In this document: positions 17,946-25,414 of the stretch, piece after piece
Position numbering within the stretch: the first letter of the stretch is position 1
Layout: every line of letters begins with the position of its first letter
Assembly (NCBI GenBank): GCA_001870995.2
Contig: MLAV02000001.1
Location: 434,001-498,000 of the forward strand
Source: Chitinophaga sp. CB10
GTDB lineage: Bacteria; Bacteroidota; Bacteroidia; Chitinophagales; Chitinophagaceae
Length of the DNA stretch: 64,000 bases
Direction of reading: 5' to 3'
Position numbers and translations under genes: made by a program
The notes under the pieces: generated by a model
What the model saw: only the letters and a program-made list of their open reading frames with translations
Databases searched by the model: none
What the model was told of the DNA's origin: nothing

Positions 17946-19826
17946 TCATTCCTTCCGGATCAGGTCCGCCCAGGTACTTTTTTTATGCCGCTTCGTTTGC
18001 TCCATAAGTTGCCTGATGCGTACGGCATAAGCCCAGCAGGTGCCTTGCCGCATGCCTGTTTTCTCCGCAATCTGGTAGGAGGAAATATTGCCTTTCGTGG
18101 TAAACACCAGGTACACAATGTAAAACGCTTTGTTGATGGGGATGCGGTTGTTTTCAAATATCGTGTCCTGCAGGGGCGATTCCTCATACGCGCATTTGTT
18201 GCAACGCCTGCTGAAAGGCTTGCGGCCCTTGCTATAATTGTTGTAATTACATTTCTTACACTGGTAACCGTTACTCCATTTCAAATCCGCCAGGAAGCGG
18301 TAGCACTGCTCCTGGTCCGGGTATTTCTGGCTAAACTCCTCAAATGTCAACTCGGCGGAACTGATGCGCGCGTCCGTAATTTTTTCAATATTTGTTTTCA
18401 ATGCCGCATTATCATTTTGCAGCAGCCGGTTCATACGGGCAATTTCCTGCGCCTGTTCGTAGATTTCGCGGGCTTGCAGCTCCAGCTGCCGGGTGCGCGC
18501 CGCCACCTGCTCTTCCAGCTGCTGGTTGACGGATGCCTGCAATTGCAGGTGATGCTGCATATGGAACATCGCATCGTCCTGCGCCTGCTTCTTCTCTTTG
18601 CGCAACAGCCGTATCTGGTCGCCGATGGAAAAGGAGAGAAGCACCATCTCCAGCACAAACCCGAACACCAGGCTGTAATGCGCCGCCACCGCCAGGTTGC
18701 CGCTCACTAATCCCAGCACGTTGATCAGCTTGCCGACAGCGCCGGCAAATAATAACGCGTACGCCAGTACGAAAAAACGCGCCGGCTTAAACCCTTTCTG
18801 CCAGATGATGATGCCGGCGATAAATACAGCGCCGAGCGGAATGAAATCAAGAAATTTATAAATAAACCATTCTTTTTTGAAAGCCAGGCAAATGAGAAAA
18901 TACAGCGTGCGGATAACAATGATCCAGTTGATGATCCTGTACAGCGGAGGACTTTGCCTTTTCATCCGCAACAGCGTTCGCGCAAAGATCAGCGCAAAGA
19001 GGCTCATGCAGTACAGGCAAATCCCGTACATATACACGTTCAGCTGCGGCGCCGCCGGCCAGATAAACTGAAACGCAATCCCGTCCGTACTCATCTCATA
19101 CACGCCCACGCTCACGATATACAGCACATACCAGAGGTAATGACTCAGCCCCGTGGCCAGCAACATCAGCAGGTTGTAAAAGCAGAACACGAGTATCATG
19201 CCGTAGAAGAGGCCAAAAGTAATATACTCCGCCAGGGCATAATTGATAAACCGCTCCACACTGCGGTACACCATAATAAAATTAATTTCGTTTAAAGACT
19301 GTACCCGCACGTAAAAATCGTAAGTCCCGCGAGGCATGCCCGGCAGCAGGAATTCAAAGTTCTTGTGTTTGAAGAGCCGCGCTGCAAAAGGCCTGCCCGC
19401 GCCTGCATGCGCTGCGGTGTACTTGCCGCGGGCATCCGGCACGTACAGTGTGAGGTCGTCAATAGTCTGATCGTAAAATTCGATCAGCCGCTCGTGGTGC
19501 GGCAGCGTGTCACTAACAGTAACGGATACTTTAAACCAATAGGCGGAGGCCGTGTGCGTATTTTGCGGGTAGTAGCGCCCATTAATTCGGAATTCGCCCG
19601 CAGCATCCCGCTGCCTCGCCGTTTCAAAACTCATTTTCCCCGAAGCATCCTCCAGCCAGCTGATCTCCTGGTGGGTGAAAATATACTCGGCCGTATTGGC
19701 GCGGATAATCGCCGCCTTTTGCGCCCAAAGGCTCGTGCGCGGGCAGCAGCAGGCGATCAGCAGGATGCCGTATTGCACCCATCGGCGGAATCGTTTCCCG
19801 GAACATGGAATAGAATGAACATGCAT
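17946..19826 (-). CDS. 7TM-DISM sensor fused to an IS1595-type transposase zinc ribbon/HTH
   Basis: From the ATG at 19826 (19850 is an alternative start) the product has 626 residues: a signal peptide; an extracellular 7TMR-DISMED2-like beta domain at about 35-190; seven transmembrane helices at about 200-415; a cytoplasmic coiled coil at about 420-500; and a C-terminal part of about 115 residues that looks like the N-terminal region of IS1595-family transposases. That part has GYQCKKC...CNKC (Cys523, 526, 542, 545), then SPLQDTIFENNRIPINKAF, then a helix-turn-helix IAEKTGMRQGTCWAYAVRIRQLM. The transposase DDE core is absent. 7TM-DISM proteins usually carry kinase, cyclase or LuxR outputs, so this would be a membrane receptor with a borrowed DNA-binding output. 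No partner gene is adjacent. Confidence 0.87.
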   Translation of the reverse strand: MHVHSIPCSGKRFRRWVQYGILLIACCCPRTSLWAQKAAIIRANTAEYIFTHQEISWLEDASGKMSFETARQRDAAGEFRINGRYYPQNTHTASAYWFKVSVTVSDTLPHHERLIEFYDQTIDDLTLYVPDARGKYTAAHAGAGRPFAARLFKHKNFEFLLPGMPRGTYDFYVRVQSLNEINFIMVYRSVERFINYALAEYITFGLFYGMILVFCFYNLLMLLATGLSHYLWYVLYIVSVGVYEMSTDGIAFQFIWPAAPQLNVYMYGICLYCMSLFALIFARTLLRMKRQSPPLYRIINWIIVIRTLYFLICLAFKKEWFIYKFLDFIPLGAVFIAGIIIWQKGFKPARFFVLAYALLFAGAVGKLINVLGLVSGNLAVAAHYSLVFGFVLEMVLLSFSIGDQIRLLRKEKKQAQDDAMFHMQHHLQLQASVNQQLEEQVAARTRQLELQAREIYEQAQEIARMNRLLQNDNAALKTNIEKITDARISSAELTFEEFSQKYPDQEQCYRFLADLKWSNGYQCKKCNYNNYSKGRKPFSRRCNKCAYEESPLQDTIFENNRIPINKAFYIVYLVFTTKGNISSYQIAEKTGMRQGTCWAYAVRIRQLMEQTKRHKKSTWADLIRKE

Positions 19827-19991
19827 GAATAACGTGGAATAACAGCTCAACCTAATTTAAGGAATGTAGCTGAGTTTTACCAGTAGGATTTTTTGGGGGA
19901 GAGAGCTAAGGCCGCGACAGCATACCTCAACGGCCTATCGGCAGCTAGCCCGGTTGCCCTATGCCGGCGCTGCCAGCCCACTGATAAGAAA

Positions 19992-20010
19992 TAGTTGAAA
20001 AATACAACTA
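19992..20010 (+). promoter_or_regulatory. MarR-type operator, upstream copy
   Basis: TAGTTGAAAAATACAACTA is a 19-bp interrupted palindrome with 6-bp arms. It is almost the same as a second site 44 bp downstream, and both bracket a TACTTTG promoter-like element in front of the GNAT/MarR genes. The MarR protein encoded at 20591 is the likely binder (autoregulation). Confidence 0.65.
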
Positions 20011-20035
20011 AATTATTTTACTTTGTACCCATGGA

Positions 20036-20054
20036 TAGTTGAAATATTCAACTA
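20036..20054 (+). promoter_or_regulatory. MarR-type operator, downstream copy
   Basis: TAGTTGAAATATTCAACTA is a palindrome with 8-bp arms and a 3-bp centre, 22 bases before the GNAT start. It lies just past the TACTTTG element at 20019-20025, so a protein bound here would block transcription. Confidence 0.7.
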
Positions 20055-20076
20055 ATAACGGAAAGCTATTTTTGCT

Positions 20077-20577
20077 ATGTCAAACCTGGAACTATCGGCC
20101 ATTACCATCCGGAACACCTTACAACCCGGGGACCTTGGCTATATCGCCTACATCCATGGCACGCTCTACGAGAAGGAGTGCGGCTATGGCCTTAACTTTG
20201 AAACCTACGTGCTGGACGGCCTGAAGGACTTTGCCCGGGAGTACGATCCCCGGCAGGATAAAGTTTGGATCTGCCTGCACGGGGACCGCATCATCGGCTC
20301 GCTGGTAGCCCAGCACCGGGCGGATAAATTGCAGCTCCGCTATTTTATTTTCCTGCCGGAATACCGCGGGATAGGGCTGGGCAAGCACCTCGTGCAGGAG
20401 TTCGTCCGCTTCATGAAGGAGAGGGGAGTCCGCCATGCCTACCTCTGGACTACCGAAGAGCAGGAAGCCGCCATCTCCCTCTATACGCGGTTTGGTTTTA
20501 CCCTCACGGAAGAAGCTACGTCGGATACTTTTGATAAACCGGTAACAGAGCGGCGGTACGACCTCATCCTGCCCTGA
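20077..20577 (+). CDS. GNAT family N-acetyltransferase
   Basis: This 166-residue protein has the GNAT order of strands. Central strands read KVWICLHGDRIIGSLVAQ and LQLRYFIFLPEYRG, followed by the acetyl-CoA loop RGIGLGKHLVQEFVRFM (Q/RxxGxG/A) near residues 105-112, and the C-terminal AYLWTTEEQEAAISLYTRFGFTLTEE. It transfers acetyl from acetyl-CoA to an amine; the substrate is unknown. The MarR regulator starts 13 bases after its stop, and in many bacteria the two domains are fused in one protein, so they are a functional pair. Expression is probably controlled by the two palindromes upstream. Confidence 0.92.
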   Translation: MSNLELSAITIRNTLQPGDLGYIAYIHGTLYEKECGYGLNFETYVLDGLKDFAREYDPRQDKVWICLHGDRIIGSLVAQHRADKLQLRYFIFLPEYRGIGLGKHLVQEFVRFMKERGVRHAYLWTTEEQEAAISLYTRFGFTLTEEATSDTFDKPVTERRYDLILP

Positions 20578-20590
20578 TAAATCCTTCCAC

Positions 20591-21040
20591 ATGAAAGTAC
20601 AACAACACATCGTCGATAAATTCAGGGCGTTTAACCGGTACTACACGCGCCTGCTCGGCCTCCTGGACGATCACCTGCTGGATAGCCCGTTTTCCCTCGT
20701 GGAAGCCCGCATCCTGTACGAAATACATCACCGCGGACCGGTGAGCGCTTCGCAGATAATCGCGGAAATAGGGATCGACAAAGGCTACCTGAGTAATGTC
20801 CTGAAGCAGTTTGCGAAAAGCGGGTTGATCTCCAGGCACGTTTCCCGGGAGGATGCCCGGGTATCCCTGATATCCCTCACGGCCAAAGGGGAAAAATGCT
20901 ACAGGGAATTAAACGCCGCTTCGCATAAGCAGGTGGAAACCCTGATCCGCGCATTGAGCAGGGAGGAGCAGCTACAGCTGGTAGCGCATATGCAGGGGAT
21001 ACAACAACTGTTATCCGCGCATACGCATGCGCTGGACTAA
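20591..21040 (+). CDS. MarR family transcriptional regulator
   Basis: This 149-residue winged helix-turn-helix protein shows the MarR pattern: EARILYEIHHRGPVSASQIIAEIGIDKGYLSNVLKQFAKSGLISRHVSREDARVSLISLT in order (recognition helix near residues 55-75, wing near 80-95), flanked by dimerisation helices. It lies directly after the GNAT gene, with which it shares a promoter carrying two palindromic sites, so autoregulation is likely. No sensing cysteine is evident. The ligand is unknown. Confidence 0.92.
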   Translation: MKVQQHIVDKFRAFNRYYTRLLGLLDDHLLDSPFSLVEARILYEIHHRGPVSASQIIAEIGIDKGYLSNVLKQFAKSGLISRHVSREDARVSLISLTAKGEKCYRELNAASHKQVETLIRALSREEQLQLVAHMQGIQQLLSAHTHALD

Positions 21041-21068
21041 AAAGCCCGGAGCGTGTAACCCCGGGCTT
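21041..21068 (-). terminator. Terminator between convergent MarR and SDR genes
   Basis: Arms AAGCCCGG and CCGGGCTT (12-base loop) are followed on the minus strand by TTTTT, so it mainly serves the leftward SDR gene; it may also end the GNAT/MarR transcript, whose stop it nearly touches. Confidence 0.65.
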
Positions 21069-21106
21069 GCTGCACCTTCCGCGCAGGATCGCTTCCCTGC
21101 ATGGTG

Positions 21107-21904
21107 CTACAGCGAGCGGATCGTGCCGCCATCCACGCGTAGCGTGGCGCCGCTGATATAATCGGCATAACGGCTGCACAGGTACGTTACCGCCGCCGCT
21201 ATTTCCGCCGGCTCGCCAAAACGGCCGGTATCATTCGGGATCAGCTCCTGCACCGCTTTATATTTAATTTCCTCCAGGTCGGTTCCCCAACCGAATTTAG
21301 GCGCTGCGTTAACCAACCATTCCTCTACCATCGGGTTAATGATGGCTCCGGGAGCCACGATATTGGAGGTAATTCCCGTTTCCTTCAGCTGCCTGGCCAG
21401 GGATACGGAGAGGTTATGTCGCGCTGCCAGCGTGGCATTGTAATGCGGCTGCTCCCGGATGGGCTGAATGGCAAGTCCGCCGCCTATATGCACCACACGG
21501 CCCCAACCCAGCTCTTTCATCTGCGGAACAATCCTTTGTATCATCCGCACGTATGACACTACGTTGCTGTTGTAAATATCCAGCCAGTCGGCCGTGCTGG
21601 CCTCGCCCCAGGATTTATGGGAAGTAACCCCTGCATTGTTCACCAATATGTCGATCGGTCCTGATTGCAGCGCTGCGGTTGCCACCGCGTCCGCGCCGGC
21701 ATCCGTAGCCAGGTCCCCGATGGCCATCTCCGCTTTGCCGCCCGCCTGCACGATGGCTGCTACTACCTCGCTGGCACGCCCGCTGTTGCGGCCATGAATG
21801 ATCACTGCTGCGCCTTCCGCAGCCAGCATTTTTGCGATCGCCTCTCCCAAACCTGAGCTGGAACCCGTTACCAGGGCGCGTTTGCCTTTTAATTGCATGT
21901 CCAT
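21107..21904 (-). CDS. Short-chain dehydrogenase/reductase with altered catalytic motif
   Basis: This 265-residue protein has the SDR cofactor loop TGSSSGLG at residues 14-21, DILVNNAG near 90, a Ser/Gly-rich catalytic strand (VVHIGGGLAI) and the C-terminal YISGATLRVDGG. The active-site segment reads QPHYNATLAARHNLSVSLARQL, so the usual YxxxK is Y-x-x-x-L: the catalytic lysine is missing and the serine position is not obvious. A subgroup of SDRs has this form and may be non-catalytic or use another mechanism. It is a single leftward gene; MDMQ or MQLKG may be the true start. Confidence 0.9.
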   Translation of the reverse strand: MDMQLKGKRALVTGSSSGLGEAIAKMLAAEGAAVIIHGRNSGRASEVVAAIVQAGGKAEMAIGDLATDAGADAVATAALQSGPIDILVNNAGVTSHKSWGEASTADWLDIYNSNVVSYVRMIQRIVPQMKELGWGRVVHIGGGLAIQPIREQPHYNATLAARHNLSVSLARQLKETGITSNIVAPGAIINPMVEEWLVNAAPKFGWGTDLEEIKYKAVQELIPNDTGRFGEPAEIAAAVTYLCSRYADYISGATLRVDGGTIRSL

Positions 21905-21994
21905 TGTAATTGATTTTACGGTTTACAATGCAAAGGTCTGTTATAGCACGGCACGCAGCTTTGTTGAAAAGGTCAGATTGCTTTGCTGAGAAGT

Positions 21995-24900
21995 TCACCC
22001 CCTCGCAATAATCCCCTCCAACTGCCGGATCTTCCTCAACGGCGGCTTCGTATAATATATCCCGTTATCCGCATAACTCCTCACCCCCCTGATAAACAAA
22101 TAAAAAATCCCGCCAAACTGCCGCTCATAGTCAAATGCCGGCAGGCGCGATTCCAGGTATTTTTTCACGGCAACGGTATAGATCAAATATTGCAGGTGAT
22201 AGTTGTTCAAATTCATTTCCGCTTCCAGCGCATCCCGCTGGTAATCGCTCAGCTGATCCCCCAGGTAGTTGGACTTCCAGTCCAGCACATAATATTTGTT
22301 TTCATGCTCAAAGAAGAGATCTATCTTCCCGTTCATAATACCTTCCAGTTCCGGCCCTCCCAGCTCGGCAAAACGTTTGATGCTCACCGTTTGCCCCGCT
22401 TCTGAAAGATCATTCAGGTCATTGAGCTGGAATACCGGCACAGGAAAGTCAAATTCAAATTCAGCCATACGCCGGTCTTTGGATACGGACGATAACTGGA
22501 AGCTGCTGCTGCCGGCACGGAGCGGGGCTTTTACCACGTGCTGCACCAGCTGCAGCAACATCGGCAAATACGTGTCCTCCTGGCCCGGCAGGAATTTCTC
22601 AATGGCAACCCGTATCCAGTGCTCCCACCGGCTGCTGTCGGAAAAGCTGATGTTTTCAAAAATCAGGTGAAGCAGGTTACCCGTTTTTGCGCCACGCCGC
22701 AGCGTGTTGAAGATAAACTCATCATAGGCTTCCGACGCGGCGTCCCCCCGGGGGATCCGCTTCTGCTCCGGCTTTGCGGCCAGCATAGTGTAGCTGAGCT
22801 TGCGCCAGTACTCTTCCCTGAGGTGAAAGTCCACTTCCTGTTTGGCCACCGGGGGCAATTCCTGCTGTTTATATTTACGGTAATGTTGTTCCGGTTTTTC
22901 CGGGAGAGCAGTGGCAAACGCAATCAGGGTAGTGTCCCGGCCGTACGTCATCAGTTCGTTGGTAAATGCCGTCAGGGAGGATTCCTTATAGTAGGTATTC
23001 CGGAAGAGGTAACACTTATACACCGCCCTGGTAATCGCCACATAGATCAGCCGCCTGTTTTCCTGCTCCTGTTGTTGCAGGTAGGCATTGCGCTGTTCCT
23101 CCGTTTGCCGGTCTCCTTCGGTACTGATATAGTCGCCGGTTACGGGATCGCGGAAGCTCACAAACTCCTGGTTGTCCTTCTGGCTAAAATCCAGGTAAGG
23201 AGCAAACACAATGTTGTAAGCCAGCCCTTTACTCTTATGGATGGTAACAATCTTCACCGCCTCCTCATCGCTCTCCATGCGCTGCGTGTATTCATCGCCC
23301 TCCACGTACATGCCGTCAATACCGCGTTTCAGCCAGGAGATGAGGTCCCGCATGGAAAGGTTCCGGCGGCTCTGCACCTGGTGTACGATCTCCGTCACCT
23401 GCAGCAGGTTGGTGAGGATGCGCTCCCCGTTATTATCCTTCATGAGGTTATTGCGTACGCCGAAGTCGGCAAAGAAGGCCATCAGCGCTGTGTACACGCC
23501 GTTGCGGTCCGCCTGCTCCCGGTAACGTCCAAAGCAAACCAGCACCAGCTCATCGTCCAGGTGAAGGATGTCGTCCACGCTGAAGCCGGTCAGGTTCGAT
23601 AATAAAGCCCTGTTGATGGTAGACCGGTCCGGCGTTTCCATCGCTTCCAGCAGGTAATAAACCTCCAGGGCTTCCGGGGAAGAAAGTATTTTCAGCTCGT
23701 CTATGGAAACTGCCGGGATGCCCAGTTTGGCGAGCTTTTGTTTCACGTCCGCGCCTTCTTTCCCCGTGCGTACGAGTATGCCGATGTCCGCCGGGCTGAT
23801 CTGGCGCGACTTCCCGTCCGGCGTACGGATCTGGTACCCCGGGTCCATCAGCAGGCGGGCTGCCTGCGCCGCCACGGCCGCCGCTATTTCAGGCTTGTTG
23901 CTGCCTTCGTAAATAGTGATGGGCACATCAGGCTGTTCATCATGATAGAGCAGGCCTTTGTTGTTATCCGGCGGACTGTCCACATGGATATACTGAATGC
24001 TGTCCTGCTCCCCGCTGAAGCGGAACGTATCGAAGCCCGGCGAAGGCATGAAAAACTGGTTCATGGCCCTGATCAGCGGTTCCGAAGAGCGGCGGTTATA
24101 GTTCATGTTATAGAGGTGCTGCACACGGCTCCTCGCACTGAAATAAGTGTAGATATCGGCTTTGCGCCAGGCGTAAATACTCTGTTTCGGATCTCCGATG
24201 TAAAACAGGATGGTACGCTCACCAAAAGCCCTGTCAAAAATTTCATATTGCAGGCGGTCCGTATCCTGGAACTCATCGATGAACACGGCTTTGTACTTCT
24301 CCTGTAGTTTAGCCACCAGCCCGGGGTTATCGCGCTTCACCAGCGCGTTGTGGAGGTTGGTGATCAGGTCGTCATACCCCAGGATATTATTCCGGGTCAT
24401 ATAGCCATAAACGCCGCCGGCCACCACGCTGATGGCAAAGCAGTTAAGCCGGTGGTGAATGCCGGCTGTCAGCTTGCGGATTTCTTCCTCCACGGCTTCC
24501 TGCTGGTCCAGGTATTCCAGTATCTCCGGGAATAACTCTGCCAGGTAGCCCGGCGGTTTGGACGAATTTTTTTTCGACTTGATGGCATCTGCAAACGCTT
24601 CCGGGATGGAGATCACTTCCGCAAAAGCTTTTTTGGCATGGCTGTTTTTGCTGCAACGGGTAGTGAGTTCCGCCGTGTGGGTACAGATGTAATCATGCAT
24701 TTGTGCGGTAATAGCGGCCAGCTTGTCCGCCAGCAGCTGGTGTTCGGCCAGCCACTCTTCCTGCCTGGCGGCGCTGATGAAGTAGTTGTATCCTTCCTCG
24801 TAGCCCAGGTACTTTTTACCGCTCATATGCTGTTCCAGCACCGCTTGCATGCGGCTGCGCATATCCTCCTGCCAGATCAGATGCAGCAGCTCCGGCCGCA

Positions 24901-25411
24901 GCGTAGTGATATATTTGCGCCAGAATTTATTCAGTTCTTTTTCAACGATGGGAGAGGTGTCCGGCGTCATTTCTGCGCCAAACAGCTGGTCGGTTTCAAA
25001 GGCGTATTCGTTGAGTATCTGCTGGCAAAAGCTATGGATGGTTAACACGGAAATTTCATCCAGCAGCAACACGGCATCCCGCAATAGTTTATTCACGCTT
25101 TGCGGGTCCGTCCTTTCGCCGGCAGCCAGTACAAGTTCAATGATGTCCTCATTCTCCACGGGATACCCAAAGCTAACCTGGTACGCCTGCCGCAGGAATT
25201 TGCGGATGCGCTCCTTCAGCTCCGCTACAGCGGCTTTGGTAAAGGTCACCATCAGGATCTCCTTCACGGAGAGCTGTTTTTCCAACACCAGTCTCAGTAC
25301 CAATATGCCGATAGAGTAGGTTTTACCTGTTCCGGCACTGGCCTCGATCAGGTTACTGCCCTCCATCGGCACCGTATTCACCTCGAAGTTTTGATATCTC
25401 CCTATACTCAT
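21995..25411 (-). CDS. recB: Exodeoxyribonuclease V subunit beta (RecB)
   Basis: This 1138-residue protein is close in length to E. coli RecB (1180). It has the UvrD-like helicase motifs in order: IEASAGTGKTYS (Walker A, Lys30), FIDEFQDTDRLQYEIF (motif II), YIGDPKQSIYAWRKADI (motif III), TIHKSKGLAYNIVFAP (motif V) and RLIYVAITRAVYKCYL (motif VI). The C-terminal RecB-family nuclease has YYVLDWKSNYLG near residue 1042. RecBCD processes double-strand breaks for homologous recombination and degrades linear foreign DNA. It is the last gene of the recD-recC-recB run, 3 bases after recC. Confidence 0.96.
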   Translation of the reverse strand: MSIGRYQNFEVNTVPMEGSNLIEASAGTGKTYSIGILVLRLVLEKQLSVKEILMVTFTKAAVAELKERIRKFLRQAYQVSFGYPVENEDIIELVLAAGERTDPQSVNKLLRDAVLLLDEISVLTIHSFCQQILNEYAFETDQLFGAEMTPDTSPIVEKELNKFWRKYITTLRPELLHLIWQEDMRSRMQAVLEQHMSGKKYLGYEEGYNYFISAARQEEWLAEHQLLADKLAAITAQMHDYICTHTAELTTRCSKNSHAKKAFAEVISIPEAFADAIKSKKNSSKPPGYLAELFPEILEYLDQQEAVEEEIRKLTAGIHHRLNCFAISVVAGGVYGYMTRNNILGYDDLITNLHNALVKRDNPGLVAKLQEKYKAVFIDEFQDTDRLQYEIFDRAFGERTILFYIGDPKQSIYAWRKADIYTYFSARSRVQHLYNMNYNRRSSEPLIRAMNQFFMPSPGFDTFRFSGEQDSIQYIHVDSPPDNNKGLLYHDEQPDVPITIYEGSNKPEIAAAVAAQAARLLMDPGYQIRTPDGKSRQISPADIGILVRTGKEGADVKQKLAKLGIPAVSIDELKILSSPEALEVYYLLEAMETPDRSTINRALLSNLTGFSVDDILHLDDELVLVCFGRYREQADRNGVYTALMAFFADFGVRNNLMKDNNGERILTNLLQVTEIVHQVQSRRNLSMRDLISWLKRGIDGMYVEGDEYTQRMESDEEAVKIVTIHKSKGLAYNIVFAPYLDFSQKDNQEFVSFRDPVTGDYISTEGDRQTEEQRNAYLQQQEQENRRLIYVAITRAVYKCYLFRNTYYKESSLTAFTNELMTYGRDTTLIAFATALPEKPEQHYRKYKQQELPPVAKQEVDFHLREEYWRKLSYTMLAAKPEQKRIPRGDAASEAYDEFIFNTLRRGAKTGNLLHLIFENISFSDSSRWEHWIRVAIEKFLPGQEDTYLPMLLQLVQHVVKAPLRAGSSSFQLSSVSKDRRMAEFEFDFPVPVFQLNDLNDLSEAGQTVSIKRFAELGGPELEGIMNGKIDLFFEHENKYYVLDWKSNYLGDQLSDYQRDALEAEMNLNNYHLQYLIYTVAVKKYLESRLPAFDYERQFGGIFYLFIRGVRSYADNGIYYTKPPLRKIRQLEGIIARG

Positions 25412-25414
25412 TTT

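Noticed and set aside
17946..18290. Possible IS1595 insertion sequence
   Set aside because: Only the zinc ribbon and HTH are present, in frame with the receptor, with no DDE core and no terminal repeats seen; it is a domain fusion, not an element.
17985..18710. 241-codon plus-strand frame inside the 7TM-DISM gene
   Set aside because: Antisense to a protein with clear domains; product has no recognisable features.
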